DNA of 18,403 bases from an uncultured Microbacterium sp. (lineage in GTDB: Bacteria; Actinomycetota; Actinomycetes; Actinomycetales; Microbacteriaceae), in NCBI GenBank assembly GCA_937926065.1, contig CALANM010000194.1:1-18403 (forward strand). Reading direction: 5' to 3'. Shown here one piece after another: positions 1-7,309 of the stretch. Under the pieces are notes generated by a model. It worked only from the letters and a program-made list of their open reading frames with translations. It was not told where the DNA came from and searched no databases. A program made the position numbers and the translations under genes. The stretch's first letter is position 1. Every line of letters starts with the position of its first letter.

Positions 1-1319
1 CCGCGGCGCCGTCACCGACGCCCGCGCCGACGACTCCCTCGCCGGAGCCGACGCCCACGCCGACCTGCACCGTGACGGCATCCGATCTGGTCTGGACCGA
101 CATCCGTGCCCTCGATCTCCCCTCGGACGGCCGCGTGACGTCGACGCGGGTCCAGCGCATCGAGGGCATCCGCACTGACCCGGTGACGACCCCCGACGCA
201 TTTCCCATCGACGACGATCTGATCGGAATCATCACCTCCGTCGGCGAGGAGGCCAGTCGCGAGGCGCACCTGGCGGTCATCGATCGCACCAGCGGCTCGG
301 TGGTCTGGTCCCTCCTGGTCGACGGGTATGTGTGGGTGATCTCGACGCCGGCGAGCACGGGCGTCGACAACCAGCTCATCATCGCCGCGTACGACAGCGA
401 ATCGGGCGGCTACCGGATGATCTCGTACGACCCCGGCACAGGGGAGCTCATCCATGAGCGCGAGACCGGGGAGCTCTACCTGCGTCCCGCGTCGGCCTGG
501 CGGGCGAACGACGCCGAGGTGGCTCCGGCCGCTGCCAGCGGGTTCTTCGTCAGCGATCGGGACGCCCTCTTCTGGATCGACGCCATCACGCTCGAACCAC
601 AGTGGAGCGTGTCGGGCGAGCAGTTCGACGAGCCGTGGTTCGAAGGCGGCGTCGCATTCGCGGTCACGAGCGACGTCGTGTTCGTCGGCTCCCACGCCCT
701 CGACGCCCGCACCGGCGAAGCGCTCGGCTGGGAATCGGACGGCTGGGCGTTCGAAGCCGCCGGCGCCACCTTCTCCGTGCCCCTCCTCTACGACCACATC
801 GGCCCCTACACGATCTCCGGCCTTGACACGACGACCGGCGAGCGCTGCTGGTCGCGCGAGATCCTCGACGTCGCCGCGACCGCCGGCACCCTGTGGCTGC
901 TCCTCGCCGACGGCACCCTCGCCGAGGTCGACCCCTTCACGGGCCAGACGATCGCTGAGCTCGCCACCACCGGCGCCACCTCTATCACCGCACTCGGACT
1001 CCACAACGTCATCGCCTCGGAGCGGATCGACCCGGGCGACGACTTCTCCGGCCGCCGGTACACCCTTTACGGCTCGGGTGCGGGAGGGGGCCCCGTCGAG
1101 CTGCCTAACGGCGATCGCCTGCACTTCTCGAACGGCCAGGTCGTGGCCCTCGACCGCGGCACCGTCAAGGATCCCGCGAAGCTGTACGGCTATGACTTCC
1201 CCACCGCGACGCCGGTCTGGGAGATCGACGGCGAGGGGATCTCGCTGAGCGCGGGCGTCGTGCTGCGCACGACGTGGGATGCCGCCCAGAAGCGGATCGA
1301 CGTCGAACTCCTCCAGTGA
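1..1319 (+). CDS. Beta-propeller (PQQ-like repeat) exported protein, 5'-partial
   Basis: The reading frame is already open at base 3 and runs through the GTG at 72, so the gene starts upstream of the window; about 438 residues are visible. The first ~20 residues are a Pro/Thr/Ala-rich linker (PSPTPAPTTPSPEPTPTPT), the kind that tethers an extracytoplasmic domain to a lipid anchor or membrane segment lying upstream. The rest shows repeated blade-like units with D-x-x-T/S-G turns (DRTSGSVVWS, DPGTGELIHE, DARTGEALGW, DTTTGERCWS, DPFTGQTIAE), typical of PQQ-like or quinoprotein-type beta-propellers. There is no sign of cofactor or enzyme residues, so a binding or scaffold role is most likely. It precedes the acyltransferase gene by 85 bases, but nothing ties the two functionally. 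The family call is fairly safe; the role is unknown. Confidence 0.75.
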   Translation, partial: AAPSPTPAPTTPSPEPTPTPTCTVTASDLVWTDIRALDLPSDGRVTSTRVQRIEGIRTDPVTTPDAFPIDDDLIGIITSVGEEASREAHLAVIDRTSGSVVWSLLVDGYVWVISTPASTGVDNQLIIAAYDSESGGYRMISYDPGTGELIHERETGELYLRPASAWRANDAEVAPAAASGFFVSDRDALFWIDAITLEPQWSVSGEQFDEPWFEGGVAFAVTSDVVFVGSHALDARTGEALGWESDGWAFEAAGATFSVPLLYDHIGPYTISGLDTTTGERCWSREILDVAATAGTLWLLLADGTLAEVDPFTGQTIAELATTGATSITALGLHNVIASERIDPGDDFSGRRYTLYGSGAGGGPVELPNGDRLHFSNGQVVALDRGTVKDPAKLYGYDFPTATPVWEIDGEGISLSAGVVLRTTWDAAQKRIDVELLQ

Positions 1320-1372
1320 CGGTCGCATGCGCGTCGCGCTCGCTCGATTCGTGCGCACCCGCCACCCCCTTT

Positions 1373-1378
1373 TAAGAT
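1373..1378 (+). promoter_or_regulatory. Candidate -10 element for the acyltransferase gene
   Basis: TAAGAT fits the actinobacterial TANNNT -10 consensus, in the only AT-richer patch between the two genes. It lies 26 bases upstream of the ATG at 1405. I see no convincing -35. It overlaps the left arm of the inverted repeat at 1374-1396. Confidence 0.4.
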
Positions 1379-1396
1379 GGCCGAATTCGGCATCTT
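1374..1396 (+). promoter_or_regulatory. Inverted repeat over the start region of the acyltransferase gene
   Basis: The arms AAGATG (1374-1379) and CATCTT (1391-1396) enclose CCGAATTCGG (1381-1390), itself a perfect palindrome; one unpaired G (1380) bulges. The element directly abuts the ribosome binding site GGAGAG (1397-1402) and overlaps the proposed -10. It could be an operator for a dimeric regulator, or an mRNA hairpin next to the ribosome binding site. The structure is seen directly; the function is inferred. Confidence 0.5.
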
Positions 1397-1404
1397 GGAG
1401 AGTC

Positions 1405-3582
1405 ATGGCGGCCCCGGTACAACTGCATCCCCAGCGAAGAGCGCTCCGTAAAGAGGCCGGTCGGCACCTGCGCCGAGACATTCAAGGCATCCGCGCCATC
1501 GCGGTTCTGGTCGTCCTGCTCGACCACATGCTGGGGTGGCCCCGTGGCGGGTTCGTCGGAGTCGACATGTTCTTCGTCATCTCCGGCTTCCTCATCACCG
1601 GCATGCTTATTCGCCAGTACTCGCGGACCGGTCGAATCTCAGCGCGCGCGTTCTACTCCAGTCGCGCCAAAAGGATCCTGCCCGCGGCGACCGTGACACT
1701 GGCCGTGACGACCGTCGCGGCTTTTCTCCTCTTCGCTCCGCAGCGCGCGATCTCGGTCGCCTGGGATTCGGTCTGGGCGTTCCTGTCCGTCGCGAACTGG
1801 AACTCGGCGGTCCAGGGAACCGACTACTTCCAGCAGGGAGCGCCGGTCTCACCGATTCAGCATTACTGGTCGCTCGCTGTCGAAGAGCAGTTCTACTTCG
1901 TGTGGCCGTGGATTCTCCTCGGCCTCCTCGTCCTCTTCGCTCGCAAGGGCAAGGCGGCCGACAGCCGGGTCCGCCTGGTCGCAGGCTCTGCGATCGGGCT
2001 CGTCTCGGTGCTCTCGTTCGGGTGGGCGCTCGTGCAGGCTGTCGGAGATCCGACGATCGCCTACTTCTCGACGCTGACGCGTGCGTGGGAGCTGGGAGTG
2101 GGCGGTCTCATCGCCGCCGCGACGCCGCTGTTCTCCCGTCTGCCGGCCGCGTACCGCACGCTCTTCGCGTACGTGGGACTCGCGGGGATGCTCGCCTCCT
2201 GCTTCATCATCAGTCCTGCATCGCTCTGGCCCGCCCCGTGGGCGCTCCTGCCTACGCTGTCCACCGCGCTCGTGATCATCTCCGGCATCGGCGGGGAAGC
2301 CCGGCACATCTGGCCGCTCACCAACCGTGCTGCCGTCTACATCGGAGACATCTCGTACAGCCTCTACCTGTGGCACTTCCCGGTGATCATCTTCGCCCGA
2401 GCGCTGTTCCCGAACGCGGGTGTGGCGCTGTACGTCGGCATCCTGATCGCCAGCTTCGGACTTGCGATCGCCTCTCACCACGCGATCGAGCGGCCGCTCT
2501 GGAAGTCGCCGCTCTGGACGGCGGGAGAGCGGCGGACAGCGGGAGAACGGCGCGACCAATGGGCGAGATGGCGCCGGCAGTTCGGGCAGGAAGCAGCCTA
2601 CGGAGGGCTGCTCGGCCTCGCCGTGTGCACGACGGTCATCGTCTGTGTCGCGTTCATGCCGGCCCTCAGCGGCCGCACGGACTTGGCATCCGCGGAGGGA
2701 GTGTCCGAGTGGACAGCGGGTGACACCGACGACGCGACGAAGATGGGCGCACTGACCCGTGCACTCGGGCAGGCCGCGCAAGCCACCGCTTGGCCCACGC
2801 TCACGCCGTCGATCGATGCGCTCGGCAAAGAAGCGAGAGTCGCGCCATGGCGCGAGGATCGATGCCTGCCCGGCGAGGTCGGCGATGCGCAGGCCATGGC
2901 CGCCACAGCAGCCCGTTGCGTCTACGGGGACCAGAAATCCGACCGGGAAGCGATGCTCATCGGGGACTCGAATGCGATCGGCTGGCTGCCGTCGCTGGAG
3001 ACCGCCCTGCCCGATTGGAAGATCCACGCGACCACGCTGCAGCAGTGCCCCTTCAGCGAGATCTCGGTCAGGAAGAACAACGGGTCGGCGCATCCCGACT
3101 GCGACGCTTTCCACCAGTGGACCGCGAAGGAGATCGAGCGCATCGACCCGGAGCTGATCATCGCCTCGCACATCGACAGCGTCACCGAACGACTCGTGGA
3201 GGGCGACGGCGACGACCTCACCGCGGCCACCGTCGACACACTGCGGGAATGGGATGACGACAGCCGAGAGATCATCGTCCTGCCCTCGGCCGTCCCTGGC
3301 GTGCCTCTGATCGAGTGCTACACATCCACCGGCGCGCCGTCCGACTGCAACCACGAGATCAGCGCCGTCCATATCGATGCCAGTGACCGGCTGCGGGATG
3401 CCGTCGAGGAGGTGGCGTCACCCAACGTCCGGTTCGTCGAGACCGACTCCCTCTTCTGCACCGAAGGCATCTGCCCCGGTCAGGTGGACGGGGTGGTCGT
3501 CCTCGTCGACGACAGGCACGTCACCGACGCGTACGCCGACTACATCGGTCCCGCGCTCGGCGAGCTGCTCGACATCGACTGA
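1405..3582 (+). CDS. Acyltransferase family 3 / SGNH fusion, probable polysaccharide or peptidoglycan O-acetyltransferase
   Basis: This 725-residue membrane enzyme resembles OafA/YrhL. The N-terminal two thirds is an acyltransferase-3 domain with about ten membrane segments: DIQGIRAIAVLVVLLDH holds the conserved His, followed by GGFVGVDMFFVISGFLIT, RAKRILPA, HYWSLAVEEQFYFVWPW, ISYSLYLWHFP and ALERP-like HHAIERPLW. The C-terminal third is an extracytoplasmic SGNH hydrolase-like domain with block I IGDSNAIGW and block V DDRHVTDAYADYIGPAL. Such fusions pass an acetyl group across the membrane and transfer it to a cell-surface glycan. Block I has GDSN where relatives often have GDSH. The start at 1405 is chosen because GGAGAG lies just upstream and the conserved AT3 region begins soon after; an upstream extension to 1279 would overlap the preceding gene. 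The substrate cannot be told from sequence. Confidence 0.88.
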   Translation: MAAPVQLHPQRRALRKEAGRHLRRDIQGIRAIAVLVVLLDHMLGWPRGGFVGVDMFFVISGFLITGMLIRQYSRTGRISARAFYSSRAKRILPAATVTLAVTTVAAFLLFAPQRAISVAWDSVWAFLSVANWNSAVQGTDYFQQGAPVSPIQHYWSLAVEEQFYFVWPWILLGLLVLFARKGKAADSRVRLVAGSAIGLVSVLSFGWALVQAVGDPTIAYFSTLTRAWELGVGGLIAAATPLFSRLPAAYRTLFAYVGLAGMLASCFIISPASLWPAPWALLPTLSTALVIISGIGGEARHIWPLTNRAAVYIGDISYSLYLWHFPVIIFARALFPNAGVALYVGILIASFGLAIASHHAIERPLWKSPLWTAGERRTAGERRDQWARWRRQFGQEAAYGGLLGLAVCTTVIVCVAFMPALSGRTDLASAEGVSEWTAGDTDDATKMGALTRALGQAAQATAWPTLTPSIDALGKEARVAPWREDRCLPGEVGDAQAMAATAARCVYGDQKSDREAMLIGDSNAIGWLPSLETALPDWKIHATTLQQCPFSEISVRKNNGSAHPDCDAFHQWTAKEIERIDPELIIASHIDSVTERLVEGDGDDLTAATVDTLREWDDDSREIIVLPSAVPGVPLIECYTSTGAPSDCNHEISAVHIDASDRLRDAVEEVASPNVRFVETDSLFCTEGICPGQVDGVVVLVDDRHVTDAYADYIGPALGELLDID

Positions 3583-3600
3583 CGTCGACAACGCCCGCAG

Positions 3601-3619
3601 GCGAGGGGTGGGTTGCACC
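3601..3619. repeat. Degraded direct repeat of the tRNA-Leu 3' end (candidate att remnant)
   Basis: By hand alignment, 16 of 19 bases match 4576-4594, the acceptor and T-arm part of the tRNA-Leu gene, in the same orientation (mismatches at the 9th, 11th and 16th base). The two copies bracket the hipA remnant. This pattern is expected when an element integrated into the 3' end of a tRNA gene. The region is G-rich, so a chance match is possible. Confidence 0.35.
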
Positions 3620-3668
3620 TTGAGCGCGCCCTACATCGAGCGACTACCATTCGCGCGCGGTCGCGGCG

Positions 3669-4544
3669 TCACGTCTCGTCCCTGGTGGCGTCGGGCAGCT
3701 CGATCTCTGGCGGGGTCGGAGGCAGGATCGTGAGCCTTCCCGCGGTTCCGCCTCGTTCAGTCATACCGAGCCCGACGTCGCCTCGGCGCGCTCGATTGCC
3801 GGCGGGCGCCCCCGGAACCTGAACGCTGAATGATTCGAGTCCATGGAGGGCACCCGGGTTCAGGAGCAGGCGCCCGAGGAACGCGGAGCGGTCAACGGCG
3901 GTGAGCTCGGCACGGTCGGCCGCCTCGTCCCAGCCGTCGTGGATGCCTGCCACCACCTCGCGAGCAACCTCGCGTGCGCGTGCCGCTGTGAGGTCGTAAT
4001 GATGCGCGTGCGCGACGAGCTTCGCGAGGTTGCTGTCCCGCTCACCCTTGCGGCCGTACGCGAGTGCCTGGCCCGCGACCTCTCCGGGGCGGCGAACGGG
4101 GCTCAGGTCGTATGCCGGCGTGAGGTCCAGGTGGTGGCCGTCCCAGAAGGCGGCGTGGTTTCGGAGGTGGTCATCGGTGTTGCTGATGGCGATGTTGAAG
4201 GCGATGCGTCGGAACAATTGCTCGCCGAGGCCTTCCGGTGTGCTCGAATGCAGCCGCAGCTGGTCGAGCACCTCGGGGTAGGAGCCGATGGGCATGAAGG
4301 TCTCGGGGAGACCGAGTATCGTCAACGCGGACACGACCCCGCGACGCGTGCCGTCGCCTGGGCGGTCGAAGCGTTCGAGGATGAGGGCCTTCCGCCCCAT
4401 GGACCGGGTCACGTGTCGTTGGTGCGTACATTCGAAAGTCGAAGCTGACGGCTCATGGAGGAGCCGCGGAACACGCCCGCGAGCAAAACGAGGCCGCCCC
4501 GACTTGGTCGAGACGAGCCGCCGCTCGTTCATTTCGTCAAACAC
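3669..4544 (-). pseudogene. HipA-family Ser/Thr kinase, 5'-truncated remnant
   Basis: The frame encodes up to 291 residues, but only the part from about residue 50 looks like HipA. Recognisable pieces are ALILERFDRPGDGTRRGVVS, the catalytic stretch FRRIAFNIAISNTDDHLRNH and LDLTPAYDLSP, which correspond to the catalytic and metal-binding core of the HipA C-terminal domain. HipA toxins are usually around 400 residues or more. The N-terminal subdomain and the ATP-binding N-lobe are missing here, and residues 1-48 (upstream of the internal Met at 4400) look unlike HipA. No hipB-type antitoxin is adjacent. It lies directly downstream of tRNA-Leu on the same strand and converges on the acyltransferase gene. 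I read it as a decayed toxin gene left by an insertion; a short functional kinase-like protein cannot be excluded. The last ~50 residues are an unrecognised tail. Confidence 0.65.
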
Positions 4545-4549
4545 ATCGC

Positions 4550-4568
4550 GGTGATTTCATCAATCACC
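4550..4568 (-). terminator. Small perfect hairpin just downstream of tRNA-Leu
   Basis: GGTGATT (4550-4556) and AATCACC (4562-4568) form a perfect 7-bp stem with a 5-base loop. It begins 4 bases past the tRNA 3' end on the minus strand and is the likely tRNA terminator or processing hairpin. There is no long T run, which is common for actinobacterial terminators. Confidence 0.45.
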
Positions 4569-4572
4569 CCTG

Positions 4573-4656
4573 TGCGCGAGGGGGGAGTTGAACCCCCACG
4601 CCCTTTCGGGCACTGGCACCTGAAGCCAGCGCGTCTGCCTATTCCGCCACTCGCGC
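4573..4656 (-). tRNA. tRNA-Leu(CAG)
   Basis: Read on the minus strand, an 84-base class II tRNA can be folded by eye. The acceptor stem is GCGCGAG/CTCGCGC with discriminator A. The D-arm region contains GGCGGAATAGGCAGACGC. The anticodon stem is CTGGC/GCCAG with loop TTCAGGT, giving anticodon CAG. There is a long variable arm (TGCCCGAAAGGGCG), and the T-arm contains GGGGGTTCAACTCCCCC. The long variable arm and the CAG anticodon identify leucine, reading CUG, a major Leu codon in this GC-rich sequence. CCA is not encoded. It is transcribed divergently from fhaA and sits upstream of the hipA remnant. Confidence 0.95.
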
Positions 4657-4687
4657 GAATCCACGTCTCCGCGGACTCAACTTCCCG

Positions 4688-4693
4688 AGGATA
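4688..4693 (-). promoter_or_regulatory. Candidate -10 element for tRNA-Leu
   Basis: On the minus strand the bases read TATCCT, a TANNNT -10, about 31 bases upstream of the tRNA 5' end at 4656. The -35 is not clear. The 145-base gap 4657-4801 otherwise holds only the divergent fhaA promoter region. Confidence 0.35.
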
Positions 4694-4763
4694 TCACGGG
4701 CGGCGAACAGCGCAGAATCCGCATCCTCGGAGGCGTCTCAGCGACGGTCACAGGCAGGGCAAC

Positions 4764-4769
4764 TAGCAT
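4764..4769 (+). promoter_or_regulatory. Candidate -10 element of the fhaA-pknA operon
   Basis: TAGCAT fits TANNNT and resembles the elements before pknB (TAGGCT) and crgA (TAGGAT). A start about 7 bases downstream would leave a short leader of ~25 bases before the fhaA ATG, with GAGGAG (4792-4797) as ribosome binding site. No clear -35 is visible. Confidence 0.4.
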
Positions 4770-4801
4770 GTGAGAACCGATCCGCCTGCCTGAGGAGCCC
4801 C

Positions 4802-5533
4802 ATGGGACTACTTGACAGCTTCGAGAAGGGACTCGAACGCGCCGTCAATGGCGCCTTCGCGAAGACCTTCCGCAGCGGTGTCCAGCCTGTGGAGATCGCC
4901 TCCGCGCTGCGCAGCGAACTCGACAAGAAGGCCGCCGTCGTCAGCCGCGACCGCATCCTGGCGCCGAACACGTTCGAGGTGCGGCTCGCGCCGTCCGACC
5001 ATGAGCGGCTCGGGGCGCTGGGCTCCACGCTCGACGACGAGCTGCTGCGTCTGGTCGAAGACCACGCACGGTCCCAGGGCTACAGCTTCGCGGGCCCCGT
5101 CACTGTGCGCCTGGGCGCCGACGAGCAGCTGTCGACGGGCACACTCCGCGTCGACTCACGCACGGCCGCCGGCGAGGTCACGTGGCGCGGCGTCATCGAG
5201 GTCGAGGGCAAGCGGCATCCGCTCGTCAAGGCGCGCACGGTCATCGGCCGCGGCTCCGACGCCGACATCACCATCGCGGATGCCGGCACCAGCCGCCGTC
5301 ACGTCGAGATCCTGTGGGACGGCCACCGCGCGATGGTGCGAGACATGAACTCCACCAACGGAACGAAGCTCAACGGAGTGAAGGTCACCGAGGCGGCGCT
5401 GCCGCCGGATTCGGTGGTGACGATCGGTCGTACCGATATCGTGTTCTCCGTGGTGGCTCAGACGGTCCCCGCGCGTCCGTCGATGCCCGCCGACGACGCG
5501 ACACGGGCGTTCGACTTCGGGGGAGCTTCGTGA
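4802..5533 (+). CDS. fhaA: FhaA, FHA-domain phosphothreonine-binding protein
   Basis: This 243-residue cytoplasmic protein has the actinobacterial FhaA N-terminal domain (DUF3662 type, residues 1 to ~115, beginning GLLDSFEKGLERAVNGAFAK) and a C-terminal FHA domain (~125-215). FHA signatures are IGRGSDADITI, SRRHVEI and DMNSTNGTKLNG, which supply the Arg, Ser, His and Asn that read phosphothreonine. Relatives dock on kinase-phosphorylated partners of cell-wall synthesis, such as the MurJ/MviN system in mycobacteria. It is much shorter than the M. tuberculosis protein because the long disordered middle is missing. The tail carries DDATR (Thr234), also found in PknA's juxtamembrane segment. GAGGAG lies 4 bases before the ATG. 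It is first in the operon, and its stop overlaps the GTG of fhaB. Confidence 0.93.
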   Translation: MGLLDSFEKGLERAVNGAFAKTFRSGVQPVEIASALRSELDKKAAVVSRDRILAPNTFEVRLAPSDHERLGALGSTLDDELLRLVEDHARSQGYSFAGPVTVRLGADEQLSTGTLRVDSRTAAGEVTWRGVIEVEGKRHPLVKARTVIGRGSDADITIADAGTSRRHVEILWDGHRAMVRDMNSTNGTKLNGVKVTEAALPPDSVVTIGRTDIVFSVVAQTVPARPSMPADDATRAFDFGGAS

Positions 5534-6063
5534 GCCTGACTCTCCTGCTGCTGCAGGTCGCCTTCCTTGTCCTGCTCTGGTTCTTCGTCTTCGCAGTCGT
5601 GTACTCGCTGCGCGCCGATCTCTTCGGCGTGAAGGCGCGCAAGCTTCCGGAGCCCGCCGCCGCGCAGGCTCCCGCCGGTCCGGTCGTCCCGGCATCGTCG
5701 GCGAGCGCCCCGACCGCCGCCGTCGCACCCGTGTCACCGGTCTCGCGCGGACCCGAGAAGGCCACCGCCTCGACGGTCTCCCGCATCGTCATCACAAGCG
5801 GCCCGAAGGCAGGCCTCGAGGTGCCCCTCGGCAACGAGCCCATCACGATCGGCCGCTCCAGCGAGTCGGGCCTCGTCATCCGCGATGACTACACCTCGAG
5901 CCACCACGCGCGCCTCCTTCAATGGGGCGACCAGTGGATGCTGCAGGACCTCGACTCCACCAACGGCACCTGGCACGACGGCGATCGCGTCACCACCCCC
6001 GTCCCCGTGATCGTCGGCGCACCCATCAAGGTGGGCGCGACGACGTTCGAGCTGCGGAAGTGA
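5530..6063 (+). CDS. fhaB: FhaB (FipA), membrane-anchored FHA protein
   Basis: This 177-residue protein has one N-terminal membrane segment (residues ~2-26, LTLLLLQVAFLVLLWFFVFA), an Ala/Pro-rich linker and a C-terminal FHA domain (~95-172). The FHA motifs are ITIGRSSESGLVI, SSHHARL and LDSTNGTW. Homologues (FipA) link FtsZ and FtsQ and read PknA phosphorylation at the division site. I chose the GTG at 5530 because it gives the expected anchor at the N-terminus and overlaps the fhaA stop as GTGA. The same frame extends upstream without a stop, but that part lies inside fhaA and has no FhaB character. pstP follows after 13 bases. Confidence 0.93.
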   Translation: MSLTLLLLQVAFLVLLWFFVFAVVYSLRADLFGVKARKLPEPAAAQAPAGPVVPASSASAPTAAVAPVSPVSRGPEKATASTVSRIVITSGPKAGLEVPLGNEPITIGRSSESGLVIRDDYTSSHHARLLQWGDQWMLQDLDSTNGTWHDGDRVTTPVPVIVGAPIKVGATTFELRK

Positions 6064-6076
6064 CGGACTCATCTCC

Positions 6077-7309
6077 ATGGTCTTCGAGGGCTCGAGTGTC
6101 GCCATCTCCCACACCGGGAAGGTGCGGTCGAACAATCAGGACTCGGGCTACTGCGGCTCGAACCTGTTCGCCGTGGCCGACGGCATGGGCGGCCACGCCG
6201 GTGGCGATGTCGCGTCGAGCCTCGCGATCCACCGGCTGAAGCACCTCGACCACGCGTACCCGTCGACGGCGGCCGCCGAGAGCGCTCTGCGCGAAGCGAT
6301 CGCCGACACGGCATCCGAGCTCATCCAGACGGTCGCCACGCGTCCCGAGCTCGCGGGAATGGGGACGACGGTCAGCGCGATCCTCATGGTCGACGATCAC
6401 GCCGTCATCGCCCACATCGGCGACTCGCGGGTGTACCTGTATCGCGACGGCGCGCTCACCCAGATCACGACCGACCACACCTTCGTTCAGCGACTCGTCG
6501 ACTCGGGCCGCATCACGCCCGAAGAGGCGCGGTACCACCCCCGCCGCTCCGTGCTCATGCGCGTGCTGGGCGACATGGACCCGGATCCCGAGATCGACGC
6601 GTTCGTCATGCAGACGCAGCCCGGCGACCGCTGGCTCATCTGCTCCGACGGCCTCTCGGGCGTGGTGGACGACGCCCACACGAGCAAGGTGCTCGCGCAG
6701 AACCAGGCTCCCGGCCGCACCGCCGACCTGCTGCTGAAGCAGGCGCTCGACGGCGGCGCCCCCGACAACGTGACGATCGTGATCGTCGACGTCGGCGGCG
6801 TGCACCCCGTGGTCAGCGGCACCCCCACGATCGTCGGGTCGGCGTCGAACCCGCAGGGTGTCGAGGTGCCCGCGTTGCGTCCCGGCCGCCCGAGCTGGCT
6901 GCACCCCGGACGCCAGGCCGCGAACGAGCCGACGCACTTCGAGCCGGACGCAGAGTTCCTCGAAGAGGTCATCGAGGAAGACCGCCGCCGCGCCCGGCGC
7001 CGCCGCATCTGGTGGATCGTCGGCTTCATCGCGATCCTCGCCGCGCTCACCGCTGGCCTCTTCGCCGCATACGAGTGGACCCAGACCCGCTACTTCATCG
7101 CCGCCGACGATGACTCCGTCGTCATCTACCGCGGCGTCCAGCAGGACCTCGGCCCCATCTCTCTGTCGTCCGTCTACGAAGACACCGGCATCCTGCTGGC
7201 CGACCTGCGGGCCTACCAGCGCATCTCCGTCGAACAGACGATCTCCGCGCGGTCGCTCGCCGACGCGCTCGCGATCGTCGAGAACCTGAGACCGGAGGTC
7301 GAGGAATGA
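6077..7309 (+). CDS. pstP: PstP, PP2C-family Ser/Thr protein phosphatase
   Basis: This 410-residue metal-dependent (PPM/PP2C) phosphatase reverses PknA/PknB signalling. The catalytic domain occupies ~1-235 with the metal-binding signatures RSNNQDS (Asp22), VADGMGGHAGG (Asp35), CSDGLSG (Asp191) and PDNVTI (Asp230). A Pro-rich juxtamembrane linker leads to one membrane segment (~311-335, IWWIVGFIAILAALTAGLFA) and a ~75-residue outside tail. This matches the layout of M. tuberculosis PstP. The start at ATG 6077 has no strong ribosome binding site and is probably served by coupling to fhaB, 13 bases upstream. The stop overlaps the rodA start as ATGA. Confidence 0.95.
   Translation: MVFEGSSVAISHTGKVRSNNQDSGYCGSNLFAVADGMGGHAGGDVASSLAIHRLKHLDHAYPSTAAAESALREAIADTASELIQTVATRPELAGMGTTVSAILMVDDHAVIAHIGDSRVYLYRDGALTQITTDHTFVQRLVDSGRITPEEARYHPRRSVLMRVLGDMDPDPEIDAFVMQTQPGDRWLICSDGLSGVVDDAHTSKVLAQNQAPGRTADLLLKQALDGGAPDNVTIVIVDVGGVHPVVSGTPTIVGSASNPQGVEVPALRPGRPSWLHPGRQAANEPTHFEPDAEFLEEVIEEDRRRARRRRIWWIVGFIAILAALTAGLFAAYEWTQTRYFIAADDDSVVIYRGVQQDLGPISLSSVYEDTGILLADLRAYQRISVEQTISARSLADALAIVENLRPEVEE

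Noticed and set aside
12..1481. Long open frame on the minus strand (489 codons)
   Set aside because: It is antisense to the beta-propeller gene, Arg/Asp/Gly-rich with no domain signature, and matches the usual GC-rich shadow frame.
1849..3372. Long open frame on the minus strand opposite the acyltransferase
   Set aside because: The plus-strand product has clear AT3 and SGNH motifs; the antisense product has none and is low-complexity Arg/Asp/Val.
3620..3650. TTGAGC and TACCAT as a plus-strand promoter
   Set aside because: The spacing is 19 bases and it would only transcribe the antisense of the hipA remnant; it may be vestigial.
3843..4448. 201-codon plus-strand frame over the hipA remnant
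   Set aside because: It has no recognisable domain, while the minus strand carries HipA motifs.
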